Source: Pseudomonas fluorescens (lineage in GTDB: Bacteria; Pseudomonadota; Gammaproteobacteria; Pseudomonadales; Pseudomonadaceae). Taken from it: a stretch of DNA of 64,000 nt. The notes below the pieces were generated by a model that had not been told where the DNA came from, ran no database searches, and was given only the letters and a program-made list of their open reading frames with translations. The position numbers and the translations under genes are program-made. Numbering within the stretch: position 1 is the first letter of the stretch; the number at the start of each line of letters is the position of its first letter. Positions 35,465-45,005 of this stretch are shown here, in pieces. The stretch lies in assembly GCF_902497995.1 (NCBI RefSeq), contig NZ_CABVII010000023.1, positions 50,636-114,635 on the forward strand, given 5' to 3'.

Positions 35465-37965
35465 GCATGACCCGCCGCGAATTCGTCAAAGCCCAGGCCG
35501 CCGCCATTGCAGCCGCCGCTGCTGGCCTGCCGATTGTTACCGACGCCAGCAATCTGGTGACCGAAGCGGACATGGTCACCCTGGACTGGAACAAGGCGCC
35601 CTGCCGTTTCTGCGGCACCGGATGCAGCGTGATGGTCGCGACCCGGGACAACCGGGTGGTCGCCACCCATGGCGACGTCAAGGCCGAGGTCAACCGTGGA
35701 CTGAACTGCGTGAAGGGTTATTTTCTGTCGAAGATCATGTATGGCGTCGATCGCCTGACCCAACCGCTGTTGCGCATGAACAATGGCCAGTACGACAAGC
35801 AGGGCGAATTCCAGCCGATCAGCTGGGAGAAGGCCTTCGACATCATGGAACTCAAGTTCAAGCAAGCCTTGAAGAGCAAAGGGCCCGGATCGGTCGGCAT
35901 GTTCGGTTCCGGGCAATGGACGGTGTGGGAAGGCTATGCCGCCAACAAGCTGATGAAAGGAGGCTTTCGCAGCAATAACATCGACCCCAACGCCCGGCAT
36001 TGCATGGCCTCGGCGGTAATGGGCTTCATGCGCACCTTTGGCATGGATGAGCCGATGGGGTGCTATGACGACATCGAAGCCACCGATGCCTTCGTGCTCT
36101 GGGGCTCGAACATGGCCGAGATGCACCCGGTGCTCTGGAGCCGGGTCACCGACCGGCGCCTGAGCCAGCCTCACGTGAAAGTCGCCGTGCTGTCGACCTT
36201 CGAGCATCGCAGCTTTGAACTGGCCGACATCCCCATGGTGTTCAAGCCGCAGACCGACCTGATGATCCTCAACTACATTGCCAACCACATCATTGAAAGC
36301 GGCGCGGTGAACCAGGACTTCATCAGCAGGCACACCCGGTTTGCCCAAGGCGCCGATGACATCGGGTACGGCCTGCGCCCTGACGATCCACGGGAAAAGA
36401 ACGCGAAGAATGCCGCCAAGGCCAACACCTGGACGGATATCTCCTTCGAACAGTACGCCGCGTTCGTCAAACCCTACACCCTGGAGCGAACCGCCAGGGA
36501 GACCGGTGTCCCGGTTGAACGCCTCAAAAGCCTGGCCGAGTTGTATGCCGACCCCAAACGCAAGGTCGTGTCGTTCTGGACCATGGGTTTCAACCAGCAC
36601 ACGCGCGGCGTCTGGGCCAACAACCTGATCTACAACATCCACTTGCTCACGGGCAAGATCAGCGAGCCGGGCAACAGCCCGTTTTCGTTGACCGGTCAAC
36701 CTTCGGCCTGTGGTACGGCGCGCGAGGTCGGGACGTTCTCCCACCGCTTGCCCGCCGATCTGGTCGTGACCAACCCCAAGCACCGCGCCATCGCCGAAAA
36801 AATCTGGAAGCTGCCCGCCGGCACCATCCAGGAGAAACCCGGTTTTCATGCGGTAGAACAGAGCCGCATGCTCAAGGACGGCGTGCTCAACGTCTACTGG
36901 ACCCAGGCCAGCAACAACATGCAGGCCGGGCCGAACATCATGCAGGAAGTCCTGCCGGGCTGGCGTAACCCGGACAACTTCGTGATTGTCTCCGATGTCT
37001 ACCCCACCGTATCCGCCCAGGCCGCCGACCTGATCCTGCCCAGCGCCATGTGGGTGGAAAAGGAAGGTGCGTTTGGCAATGCCGAACGGCGTACGCAATT
37101 CTGGCATCAATTGGTGACCGCCCCCGGGGACGCCAAGTCGGACCTGTGGCAGTTGCTGGAGTTTTCCAAGCGTTTCACCACCGACGAGACCTGGCCTGCC
37201 GAGTTGTTGGCCAAGGCCCCTGAATACAAGGGCAAGACCCTGTTCGAGGTGCTGTTCAAAAATGGCCAGGTCGACCAGTTCCCCGTCGAGCAACTGCAAG
37301 CCGGCTACAAGAACGATGAAGCCAAGGCCTTCGGTTTCTACCTGCAAAAAGGTTTGTTCGAAGAGTACGCCCAATTCGGCCGCGGCCACGGCCATGACCT
37401 GGCCACGTTCGACCTATACCACAGCGAACGAGGCCTGCGCTGGCCGGTGGTCGACGGCAAGGAAACCCGCTGGCGTTATCGCGAGGGACTGGACCCCTAC
37501 GTGGAGAAAGGCAGCGGGGTGCAGTTCTACGGCCACCCGGACAAGAAGGCGATCATCTTCGCCCTCCCCTACGAGCCGCCGGCCGAAGCCCCGGACGCCG
37601 ATTACCCGTTCTGGCTGAGCACCGGCCGCGTGCTCGAACACTGGCATACCGGCACCATGACCCAACGCGTCGAAGAACTGTACAAAGCGGTGCCGGACGC
37701 GCTGGTCTACATGCACCCCGACGATGCCAAGGCATTGAAGGCGCGGCGCGGCAGTGAAGTGAAGTTGATCAGCCGGCGCGGTGAAATCCGCGCGCGCATC
37801 GAAACCCGCGGGCGTAACAAACCGCCGCAAGGGCTGGTATTCGTGCCGTTTTTCGATGCCAACAAGCTGATCAACAAGGTCACGCTCGACGCCACCGACC
37901 CGATCTCCAAGCAAACCGACTACAAAAAATGTGCGATACGCATCGAGTTGATCAGCGTGGCCTGA
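35461..37965 (+). CDS. napA: Periplasmic nitrate reductase catalytic subunit NapA
   Basis: It reduces nitrate to nitrite in the periplasm, holding Mo-bis-MGD and one [4Fe-4S] cluster. The 834 residues begin with a Tat signal (TRREFVKAQ then a hydrophobic Ala-rich run). Cluster Cys are 48, 51, 55 and 83 (CRFCGTGC and LNCVKG). The Mo-ligand Cys is near residue 181 in NARHCMASAVMGF. Further MGD-binding motifs (SNMAEMHPVLWSR, GTAREVGTFSHRLPADL) are intact. It takes electrons from NapB and NapC, encoded next. Periplasmic enzymes of this type usually serve redox balancing or the first step of denitrification. Confidence 0.97.
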   Translation: MSMTRREFVKAQAAAIAAAAAGLPIVTDASNLVTEADMVTLDWNKAPCRFCGTGCSVMVATRDNRVVATHGDVKAEVNRGLNCVKGYFLSKIMYGVDRLTQPLLRMNNGQYDKQGEFQPISWEKAFDIMELKFKQALKSKGPGSVGMFGSGQWTVWEGYAANKLMKGGFRSNNIDPNARHCMASAVMGFMRTFGMDEPMGCYDDIEATDAFVLWGSNMAEMHPVLWSRVTDRRLSQPHVKVAVLSTFEHRSFELADIPMVFKPQTDLMILNYIANHIIESGAVNQDFISRHTRFAQGADDIGYGLRPDDPREKNAKNAAKANTWTDISFEQYAAFVKPYTLERTARETGVPVERLKSLAELYADPKRKVVSFWTMGFNQHTRGVWANNLIYNIHLLTGKISEPGNSPFSLTGQPSACGTAREVGTFSHRLPADLVVTNPKHRAIAEKIWKLPAGTIQEKPGFHAVEQSRMLKDGVLNVYWTQASNNMQAGPNIMQEVLPGWRNPDNFVIVSDVYPTVSAQAADLILPSAMWVEKEGAFGNAERRTQFWHQLVTAPGDAKSDLWQLLEFSKRFTTDETWPAELLAKAPEYKGKTLFEVLFKNGQVDQFPVEQLQAGYKNDEAKAFGFYLQKGLFEEYAQFGRGHGHDLATFDLYHSERGLRWPVVDGKETRWRYREGLDPYVEKGSGVQFYGHPDKKAIIFALPYEPPAEAPDADYPFWLSTGRVLEHWHTGTMTQRVEELYKAVPDALVYMHPDDAKALKARRGSEVKLISRRGEIRARIETRGRNKPPQGLVFVPFFDANKLINKVTLDATDPISKQTDYKKCAIRIELISVA

Positions 37966-37976
37966 GGAGAACCGTC

Positions 37977-38462
37977 ATGCCTTTTCGAATCCTGCCGTTG
38001 CTCCTGCTCGCTGCGATCGGCGTGGTGATGGCTGCAGACGTCGACTACCCGCTCGATGCCTCCGGGCCGGACGGGCGCCGGCCCGGTGGCACCTTGACCC
38101 AGAGCATGCCGGCCCCGCCCATCGCCAACGAAGAAAACAAGGACCTCAAGCGCGAACGCAATTACCCGGACCAGCCGCCCACCATCCCCCACAGCATTCG
38201 CGGTTATCAAATCGACATGAACGGCAACAAGTGCCTGTCTTGTCACAGCCGTGCCAACAGCGCACGGAGCCAGGCGACGATGATCAGCATCACCCATTAC
38301 ATGGACCGCGACGGCCAGGCGCTGGCGGCGGTGTCACCGCGTCGGTACTTCTGTAACCAGTGCCATGTGCCGCAAACAGACGTGTTACCCCTGGTGGGCA
38401 ACAACTTCGAGACCATCGACAAAATATTGCAAGACGACGCCAACGCCGCGCGCAAACCCTGA
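37977..38462 (+). CDS. napB: Periplasmic dihaem cytochrome NapB
   Basis: The 161-residue electron-transfer subunit partners NapA. It has a signal peptide (residues 1-19, LLLLAAIGVVMA) and two c-type haem sites, CLSCH and CNQCH. Distal His ligands are expected in PPTIPHSIRGYQ and ISITHYMDRDG. I chose ATG 37977 because GAGGAG lies about 8 bases upstream; an upstream in-frame GTG at 37929 lies inside napA and is not favoured. It follows napA by 11 bases. Confidence 0.95.
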   Translation: MPFRILPLLLLAAIGVVMAADVDYPLDASGPDGRRPGGTLTQSMPAPPIANEENKDLKRERNYPDQPPTIPHSIRGYQIDMNGNKCLSCHSRANSARSQATMISITHYMDRDGQALAAVSPRRYFCNQCHVPQTDVLPLVGNNFETIDKILQDDANAARKP

Positions 38463-38471
38463 GGAGGCAAG

Positions 38472-39068
38472 ATGAAAGCACTGTTCGCCCTGCTCAAGGA
38501 CTACTGGGGCATCCTGCGTCAGCCGAGCCTCTACTACAGCCTGGGCTTTCTGACGCTTGGGGGCTTTATCGCCGGGATCATTTTCTGGGGCGGTTTCAAC
38601 ACGGCGCTCGAGTTGACCAATACCGAGAAATTCTGCGTTTCCTGTCATGAAATGCGTGACAACGTCTTCGTCGAACTCAAGGACACGATCCACTACACCA
38701 ACCGCTCCGGTGTGCGCGCCAGTTGCCCGGACTGTCACGTGCCCCACGAATGGACCCACAAAATCGCGCGCAAGATGCAGGCTTCGAAGGAGGTCTGGGG
38801 CAAGATCTTCGGCACCATCGACACCCGCGACAAATTTGTCGCCCTGCGCCGCGAGCTGGCCGAACACGAGTGGGCCAGGCTCAAGGCCAACGACTCTCGC
38901 GAATGCCGCAACTGTCACAACTTCGAGTTCATGGACTTTACCCGCCAAGGCAAACGCGCCGCAGCCATGCACTCCACATCCCTGGCCAAGGGTGAAGCCA
39001 CCTGCATCGACTGCCACAAGGGGATTGCTCACAAGCTGCCGGACATGAGCGGGGTCAAGGGCTGGTAG
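38472..39068 (+). CDS. napC: Membrane tetrahaem quinol dehydrogenase NapC
   Basis: This 198-residue NapC/NirT-family cytochrome passes electrons from quinol to NapB. One N-terminal membrane helix (SLGFLTLGGFIAGIIFWGGF) anchors it. Four haem sites are CVSCH, CPDCH, CRNCH and CIDCH, with the LTNTEKFCVSCHEM and VRASCPDCHVPHEW contexts of the family. GAGGAGG lies about 6 bases before ATG 38472. It is the last gene of the nap operon; the first short gap after it contains three 8-base direct repeats and a REP pair. Confidence 0.95.
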   Translation: MKALFALLKDYWGILRQPSLYYSLGFLTLGGFIAGIIFWGGFNTALELTNTEKFCVSCHEMRDNVFVELKDTIHYTNRSGVRASCPDCHVPHEWTHKIARKMQASKEVWGKIFGTIDTRDKFVALRRELAEHEWARLKANDSRECRNCHNFEFMDFTRQGKRAAAMHSTSLAKGEATCIDCHKGIAHKLPDMSGVKGW

Positions 39069-39089
39069 ATTCCAGCGCCCGCAAAGCCG

Positions 39090-39124
39090 TAATGTCCGTA
39101 ATGCGGTAATGCGGTAATGCGGTT
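39090..39124. repeat. Short tandem repeat gcggtaat
   Basis: The 8-base unit taatgcgg occurs three times in a row just downstream of napC. Confidence 0.6.
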
Positions 39125-39126
39125 CA

Positions 39127-39242
39127 CTGTAGGAGCGAGTTTGCTCGCGATGGACTCAAGTGCGACGCGTTCATTCAGACAGCACGCGTTATCGTTGTCG
39201 CCCATCGTCGGAACGCCGCCCGGAGCAAGCTTGCTCCTACAG
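39127..39242. repeat. REP pair (REPIN-like) after napC
   Basis: An element tgtaggagcgagtttgctcg (39128 on) and an inverted gagcaagcttgctcctacag (39223-39242) face each other. Otherwise the 397-base gap before the next gene holds nothing I recognise. Confidence 0.75.
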
Positions 39243-39465
39243 CATTATGGGCAAGCTGCGCCTGCGCGTTGCATCGACTGAGCCTGTTGCGCCTGTTCGA
39301 TACAAACCTTGCACATGCAGGGGCTTGCCATTACACACTTCATCTTTTGAATCACTTTGGCATACCGCCATCACTTGTTCACCGAGGAAAATAGAAATAA
39401 AACAACTCTGGAATTAATCACCACGACAATCACACTTGGCCAAGGACTGGAATACAGGTGCCTAT

Positions 39466-40554
39466 ATGAAAAGGAATACATACTCGACACTGCTGCTGAT
39501 GGGTTTACTTTCAGGGGCAGGCATCGACACCGCCGTTTCCAGTCCGGAAAAGGCGCCTCAGGTATTGATAATAACAAAAGGTAATGGTGGTGATGCCAAC
39601 GGTGCCGCCGGCCTGATAGCTGAATGGCCCTCGAAAAAACCGGACCTGGTCAATTTGTCCGACACACCGCCCAACCTTATTGATATGGAAAAATACAGTT
39701 GCATCCTGCTCATTGGGCAAGGCGCCGTTGGCGAGATGTTGCTGAGTGATAACAGAAAAAACTTGATCGCCGTCAAAAAAATTGGCATGTATTCACATTT
39801 GATTGACGCGCCCATCATGCAATTTCTAAAAGAGGATCACACTCAGTCGCCTAATGTATTTTTTCTAAAATCACAAGTTTCCCTGTTAAGATTCAAAGAC
39901 CTGGCGTTATTCAAAAAGCTCAACCAGATGGAAGATCATCATCTTTGGAGCACTTCCCTAGCTATTCGAAGTACTCGCAACGCGATCCCTTCGCCCGCTC
40001 ACTCCCCCTTTCTGGATATGGACAACATCATCTGGCTGGGCGGAAACTACACAACATCTTCAGGTGCTCGGAGAATACTCACCGATGAAGAAATCCTCGA
40101 CAGCCTAAGCAATCTTCACAGCACTATCAAACGAGGCTCCTCAGTGGCTTTGATGTTAATGCCGAGGCTTTTCAAGCCAGACGCAAACCTCGAAGACAAA
40201 CTCGCCCTTCTTGGAAAAATAGCCTTTGCTTATTCTGATACGGCATTTCGTTTCTATGCCAACACCTCAATGGCCAACGAGCTCAACACCGTTGAAACAC
40301 CCGTACATGAATCTCCACCCTACGATGAGTTAATGACGCTACCCTGGGGGAAAACGCAGCATTTTGCTTCAGCAGACCAGTACAATCTTTTCGCCGATTT
40401 AAACGCTGACGCTAAAAGCGTAGCGCCTTTTTTATTAGACCCCTTTGATGCAGAGCAAACACTCTACGCCATCAATTTCATCGATAAAAGTGACACTAGA
40501 AGTATGCGTCAGGCGATCCTTTCGCAGGGTTGCAAGGGTATGCATACGCAATGA
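39466..40554 (+). CDS. Exported hypothetical protein, ELM1-like arrangement possible
   Basis: This 362-residue protein has an N-terminal signal-like segment (NTYSTLLLMGLLSGAGIDTA). It then has a fold with VLIITKGNGGDANGAAGLIA, YSCILLIGQGAVGE and IIWLGGNYTTSSGARRILTD. The layout weakly recalls ELM1-type glycosyltransferase-like proteins, but I do not claim that family. The gene is clearly poorer in GC than its neighbours (many AAA, ATA and TTA codons), a sign of transfer. ATG 39466 has AGGTG 6 bases upstream. It has no partner gene. Confidence 0.6.
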   Translation: MKRNTYSTLLLMGLLSGAGIDTAVSSPEKAPQVLIITKGNGGDANGAAGLIAEWPSKKPDLVNLSDTPPNLIDMEKYSCILLIGQGAVGEMLLSDNRKNLIAVKKIGMYSHLIDAPIMQFLKEDHTQSPNVFFLKSQVSLLRFKDLALFKKLNQMEDHHLWSTSLAIRSTRNAIPSPAHSPFLDMDNIIWLGGNYTTSSGARRILTDEEILDSLSNLHSTIKRGSSVALMLMPRLFKPDANLEDKLALLGKIAFAYSDTAFRFYANTSMANELNTVETPVHESPPYDELMTLPWGKTQHFASADQYNLFADLNADAKSVAPFLLDPFDAEQTLYAINFIDKSDTRSMRQAILSQGCKGMHTQ

Positions 40555-40776
40555 CTGACTCGTTGCGCTACTCGACCGCCACGCAGAATCAGCGCATGCG
40601 TTCCGTCCCACTCGGCGCAGATTTCTTGCCCGCAGGTCGATATGCCTATTGATCAGGCACTGGGTGTAATATCCAGAAACCCGAATGCAGGGTTAATCAC
40701 CATAAATTCGAGATGACGTTGCCACCTGTCGGCCGCTTGTCGCAGAGCGCGTCACTTTTGCAGTCGAGGAGCGGTA

Positions 40777-41796
40777 ATGATGGCGAAACTCCAGGTGGCG
40801 AAACCCGCCGCGGGACGTTCGGCAAATGAACGACGGCCGGTGAAAACCGTGGGTTTTCTGGTCATCCCCAACTTCACCACCATCGGCTTCGCCTCCGCCG
40901 TGGAGACCCTGCGCATGGCCAATATGGCGGCGCGTGAACCGATGTTTCGCACGGTCATCATCGCCGCCAGCCTGGACCCGGTCACGGCCAGCAACGGCAT
41001 GCGAATCCTGCCCGACTACGCCATCACCGATGCACCCAAGCTCGACATCCTGTTCGTGGTCGGATCCAACCCGATCGTTTCCAACCACAGCAGTCGACCC
41101 CTGCTCAATTGGCTGCGCAAGCTGGCGCACGATCAGGTGCCGCTCGGCGGGATTTGCACGGGAAGTCACTTGCTGGCACGTGCCGATCTGCTCAAGGGCT
41201 ATCGCTGCACCATTCATTGGGAAGACATCGAAGCGCTGAAGGAGCGTTTCCCGGGGATCATCATTTCCAACCAGCTGTTCGAACTCGATCGCGACCGCTA
41301 CACCTGCTCCGGCGGCGTGGCCTCAATGGACATGACCCTGCAGTTGATCGCCCGCGAACCGGGCGGACGGGACATCGCCGCCCATGCGGCCGAGTTGCTG
41401 CTGTGTGACCGGGTACGGGGCGCGAAGGAGCAACAGCGTGTGCCGTTGCGGCAGAAACTGGGCACTTCGCAACCCAAGCTCAGCCAGATGGTAGCGATCA
41501 TGGAGGCCAATCTTGAGGAACCGGTGGGCCTTGAAGAGTTGGCGCGGTTGAACGAGGTGTCAGTGCGGCAACTGGAGCGCCTGTTTCACAAGCACCTGCA
41601 ACGCACGCCGAGCCAGTACTACCTGGAACTGCGTCTGTCACGGGCGCGGCAATTGCTGCTGCGCAGCGAGTCGCAAGTGCGCGATATCGCCCTGGCATGC
41701 GGCTTTGTGTCCCCGGCGCACTTCTCCAAATGCTACAGCCGGTTTTTCGGCGTATCGCCCATTGGTGAGCGCAAGCAAGTGGCTGCGGTGCATTGA
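40777..41796 (+). CDS. cahR: GlxA/AraC-family regulator of creatine utilisation (CahR-like)
   Basis: The 339-residue regulator has an N-terminal DJ-1/PfpI-like amidotransferase domain (VGFLVIPNFTTIGFASAVET, GGICTGSHLLARADLL, CTIHWEDIEAL) and a C-terminal AraC double HTH (LEELARLNEVSVRQLERLF, then VRDIALACGFVSPAHFSKCY). The domain pair is shared with GbdR, SouR and CdhR, which sense methylated amines. Here it faces the carrier and creatinase genes, as in P. putida KT2440, where the GlxA-type CahR controls creatine use. The symbol is inferred from this context. It starts at ATG 40777, with an adjacent alternative ATG at 40780. Confidence 0.8.
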   Translation: MMAKLQVAKPAAGRSANERRPVKTVGFLVIPNFTTIGFASAVETLRMANMAAREPMFRTVIIAASLDPVTASNGMRILPDYAITDAPKLDILFVVGSNPIVSNHSSRPLLNWLRKLAHDQVPLGGICTGSHLLARADLLKGYRCTIHWEDIEALKERFPGIIISNQLFELDRDRYTCSGGVASMDMTLQLIAREPGGRDIAAHAAELLLCDRVRGAKEQQRVPLRQKLGTSQPKLSQMVAIMEANLEEPVGLEELARLNEVSVRQLERLFHKHLQRTPSQYYLELRLSRARQLLLRSESQVRDIALACGFVSPAHFSKCYSRFFGVSPIGERKQVAAVH

Positions 41797-41830
41797 TTGG
41801 GTGGGGCGGGTTTGCGATGGTGGGTCGGTA

Positions 41831-42220
41831 TTCAATATTGATGTCGGCTGGAATGGCCTCTTCGCGGGCAAGCCCGCTCCCACAGGGTGCAGTGTTGTAC
41901 ACAAGACCTCGGCCCGACACCAATCCACTGTGGGAGCGGGCTTGCTCGCGAAGACGGACTGACATTCAACATTGATGGCGGCTGGAATGGCCTCTTCGCG
42001 GGCAAGCCCGCTCCCACAGGGTGCAGTGTCGTACACAAGACCTCGGCCCGACACCAATCCACTGTGGGAGCGGGCTTGCTCGCGAAGACGGACTGACATT
42101 CAACATTGATGTCGGCTGGAATGGCCTCTTCGCGGGCAAGCCCGCTCCCACAGGGTGCAGTGTCGTACACAAGACCTCGGCCCGACACCAATCCACTGTG
42201 GGGCTTGCTCGCGAAGGCGT
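41831..42220. repeat. Tandem array of a 134-bp REPIN unit
   Basis: The unit starts at 41831, 41965 and 42099, a period of exactly 134 bases, with about 2.9 copies. Each unit starts ttcaa(c/t)attgatg, then carries two inverted REP cores (cgggcaagcccgctcccaca and gtgggagcgggcttgctcg) with the spacer tacacaagacctcggcccga. Copies differ by single bases. The last copy has lost about 7 bases in its second REP. It lies between the creatine regulator gene and the carrier gene. Confidence 0.95.
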
Positions 42221-42270
42221 CCGTGAGATCGCCATCGCAGGCAAGCCGTGTTCACTGTTGGCAGTGCGAC

Positions 42271-43611
42271 TCAGTCCTGCAAAGCCTTATGCGCCGTTTC
42301 GCGACTCGCCAGCATCGCAACCAGCGCCACCGCCGCTGCCGCCAGCAGATACCAGGCCGGGGCCATTTTGTTGCCGGTCAGCTGGATCAGCCAGGTCGCG
42401 ATAAACGGCGCGGTACCGCCGAACACCGCATTGGCGATATTGAAGCTGAAAGCAAAACCACTGAAGCGCACCCGGGTCGGGAAGATCTCGGCGAGGAAAC
42501 ACGGCAAGGTGCCGTCGTTCATCGCCAGGATCGCGCCGAAGGCGATCTGGATCATCAGAATCACCATCAGCGGCTGGTTCTCCAGCATGCCGAACAGCGG
42601 GAATGTCAGCGCCAGGAACAATACCGAAGCGGTCAGCAGCATGGTCTTGCGGCCAAAGCGGTCCGACAGCTTGCCCATCAGGAAAATCAACCCGATATAG
42701 GTCGCCAGCGACACCGTCGACGCCATGAACGAATCGCTCTCGCTCATGCCCATTTCGGTGGACAGGTAGGTGGGCATGTAGCTGAGCAACAGATAGAAGG
42801 CCACCGCGTTCAGGCAGGTCACGCCGATCCCTATCATCACGCTGCGCCGGTGCACGGTCAGCAATTCGCGAACCGGTGCATGGGTCGCGCACTCCTTGGC
42901 TTCCAGGCGTTTTTCCATCTCCAGGAATTTGGGTGTGTCTTGCAGACTCATGCGGATATAACGCCCCACCAGGCCGAACGGTGCCGCCAACAGAAACGGC
43001 AGGCGCCAGCCCCAGCTGTGCAAATCCTCGACACTCATCCAGGCATGCAGACCGGCCACGAACACTGCGCCGAACAGCAGGCCGGCCGCGGTACTCGCCG
43101 GAACGATGCTGGTGTACAAACCGCGCTTGCCCTCGGGGGCGTACTCGGCGAGAAAGGCCGACGCCCCGGCGTATTCGCCGGAAGCGGAAAAGCCCTGGAA
43201 CAGGCGGATCAGCAACAACAAGGCAGGCGCCCACAGGCCGATATGGTTGTAGCTGGGCAGAATGCCGATGCAGAAGGTCGACACCGACATGATCAGAATC
43301 GACCAGGATAACGCACTGCGCCGCCCATACTTGTCACCAAAGTGCCCCCAGACCAGTCCCCCCAGCGGGCGCACGATAAACGACAGCGCGAACACCGCGA
43401 AGGTCGCCAGCAGCGCCGTCGCCTTGTCGGTCTGCGGAAAAAACGTCAGGGCGATGACCGTTGCCAGGTAACCATAGGCCGCATAGTCGAACCACTCGAC
43501 GAAGTTGCCCATGAAGCTGGCACTGGCCGCGCGGCGCAAGGCCTTGCGCTCGGAGGTCAGCTCACGTTGCTGTTCCAGGGGGGACGTCAGACTTGCGCTT
43601 TGGGTGCTCAT
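42271..43611 (-). CDS. MFS transporter, MHS family, probable creatine carrier
   Basis: The 446-residue MHS-type symporter has FMGNFVEWFDYAAYGYLATV in helix 1, GHFGDKYGRRSAL in the helix 2-3 loop, GFSASGEYAGASAFLAEYAP in helix 4 and SDRFGRKTML in the second loop. CGGAGGTG lies 6 bases before ATG 43611; a longer frame to 43755 lacks a site. It is 182 bases downstream of the creatinase gene on the same strand, next to the CahR-like regulator. The P. putida creatine locus has the same three genes in the same order, so creatine or a related betaine-like compound is the likely substrate. Confidence 0.85.
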   Translation of the reverse strand: MSTQSASLTSPLEQQRELTSERKALRRAASASFMGNFVEWFDYAAYGYLATVIALTFFPQTDKATALLATFAVFALSFIVRPLGGLVWGHFGDKYGRRSALSWSILIMSVSTFCIGILPSYNHIGLWAPALLLLIRLFQGFSASGEYAGASAFLAEYAPEGKRGLYTSIVPASTAAGLLFGAVFVAGLHAWMSVEDLHSWGWRLPFLLAAPFGLVGRYIRMSLQDTPKFLEMEKRLEAKECATHAPVRELLTVHRRSVMIGIGVTCLNAVAFYLLLSYMPTYLSTEMGMSESDSFMASTVSLATYIGLIFLMGKLSDRFGRKTMLLTASVLFLALTFPLFGMLENQPLMVILMIQIAFGAILAMNDGTLPCFLAEIFPTRVRFSGFAFSFNIANAVFGGTAPFIATWLIQLTGNKMAPAWYLLAAAAVALVAMLASRETAHKALQD

Positions 43612-43793
43612 TGCGCACCTCCGGTGGTTGAGGTGCGGTGATCGGGATGGAAAGTCGGGACATGGATCATGGCAAAACCCCTCTATTGTTTTACTTGGCA
43701 GGGTTATGGATCTGTAGATGCTGCGCGTTCTGGAGCGCGTATGCATCAGTTGCAAAAAAAACGCCGCACAGCTTCACTGCGCGACGCGCGGTC

Positions 43794-45005
43794 TTATTTC
43801 TTGATGATGTTGTGTTCCGGACCATACGGAAAATGGGTGATGTTTTCCCCGCCCAGCTCGTTGACGATCAGGATGTCGTGCTCGCGATAACCACCGGCAC
43901 CCGGCAGGCCTTCGGGCAGCATGATCATCGGCTCGATGGACACCACCATCCCCGGCTCCAGCACCGTGTCGATGTCTTCGCGCAGTTCCAGCCCGGCTTC
44001 GCGGCCGTAGTAATGGCTCAGCGTGCCGAACGAGTGGCCGTAGCCGAAGGTGCGGTATTGCAGCAGATCGTGCTCCAGGAAAATCTCGTTCAGTTGCAGC
44101 GCGATATCGCAGCAGCGCATGCCCGGCTTGATCAGTTTCAGACCGGCCTCATGCACCTTGACGTTGACCTCCCACAAGCGCAGATGCTCGTCGGAACAGT
44201 GATCCAGGAACAGGGTGCGTTCCAGCGCGGTGTAGTAGCCGGCGATCATCGGGAAGCAATTGAGGCTGAGGATGTCGCCCTTGTTGACCTTGCGCGAAGT
44301 CACCGGGTTGTGCGCGCCGTCGGTGTTGATGCCGGACTGGAACCAGGTCCAGGTGTCCATCAGTTCGGAGTCGGGGAAGGTGCGGGCAATTTCGCGCACC
44401 ATCGCCTGGGTCGCATGCAGGGCCACTTCATATTCCGGCACCTGGTCACGCAAGGCTTCGACGATGGCCGCGCCACCGATGTCCGCTACGCGGGCGCCGT
44501 GGCGAATGATCGCGTGCTCTTCGGCGGACTTGATCATGCGCATGCGCATGCAGGGTGCCGCGACGTCCACCAGTTCGGCCTGGGGATAACGGCTGGCGAG
44601 CTTGTCGCGATTGAGCAGGTTCAGGTGGTCGAATTCGATTCCGATCCGCCCGGCCTTGGGCAAGGCTTGCTGAATCGCGACGAAGTAGTTGTCACGCTGC
44701 CAGTCGGTATAGACGATGTTTTCCGTGCCGACGGTCCGGCGCCAAGGCTGGCCGCCATCGATGTTGGCGCTGATGGTGACGGCGCTGTCCTGGGTCACCA
44801 CCAGTGCGTACTGACGGCCAAAGGAGCAATACAGGAAATCACTGTAGTAGTTGATGTTGTGATACGAGGTGAAGACCGCTGCGTCAATATCGTTTTGCGC
44901 CAGGTAAGCCCGCAATTTGGCCTGGCGATTGGCATATTCCTGAGCCGAGAAGGTCGGAGTCACTTTTTCGCCATTCTTGATCTGGATGGTTTTCGGCATT
45001 TGCAT
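43794..45005 (-). CDS. Creatinase (creatine amidinohydrolase)
   Basis: It hydrolyses creatine to sarcosine and urea. At 403 residues it has the same length as the well-studied P. putida enzyme and the same start (MQMPKT). Catalytic His lies in SGINTDGAHNPVTSRKVN, and the pita-bread fold shows MRMRMIKSAEEHAIIRHGAR, GYGHSFGTLSHYYGREAGLE and VVSIEPMIMLPEG. The usual metal ligands of M24 peptidases are absent, as in creatinase. AAGGA lies about 9 bases before ATG 45005. The neighbouring carrier and GlxA regulator support the role. Confidence 0.93.
   Translation of the reverse strand: MQMPKTIQIKNGEKVTPTFSAQEYANRQAKLRAYLAQNDIDAAVFTSYHNINYYSDFLYCSFGRQYALVVTQDSAVTISANIDGGQPWRRTVGTENIVYTDWQRDNYFVAIQQALPKAGRIGIEFDHLNLLNRDKLASRYPQAELVDVAAPCMRMRMIKSAEEHAIIRHGARVADIGGAAIVEALRDQVPEYEVALHATQAMVREIARTFPDSELMDTWTWFQSGINTDGAHNPVTSRKVNKGDILSLNCFPMIAGYYTALERTLFLDHCSDEHLRLWEVNVKVHEAGLKLIKPGMRCCDIALQLNEIFLEHDLLQYRTFGYGHSFGTLSHYYGREAGLELREDIDTVLEPGMVVSIEPMIMLPEGLPGAGGYREHDILIVNELGGENITHFPYGPEHNIIKK

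Noticed and set aside
35425..37395. A 656-codon open frame antisense to napA
   Set aside because: It mirrors a GC-rich, strongly coding gene on the other strand; its protein has no family match and it has no ribosome site.
41831..42220. Possible CRISPR array
   Set aside because: The 134-base units are contiguous near-identical copies with REP palindromes and no unique spacers; no cas gene is seen.
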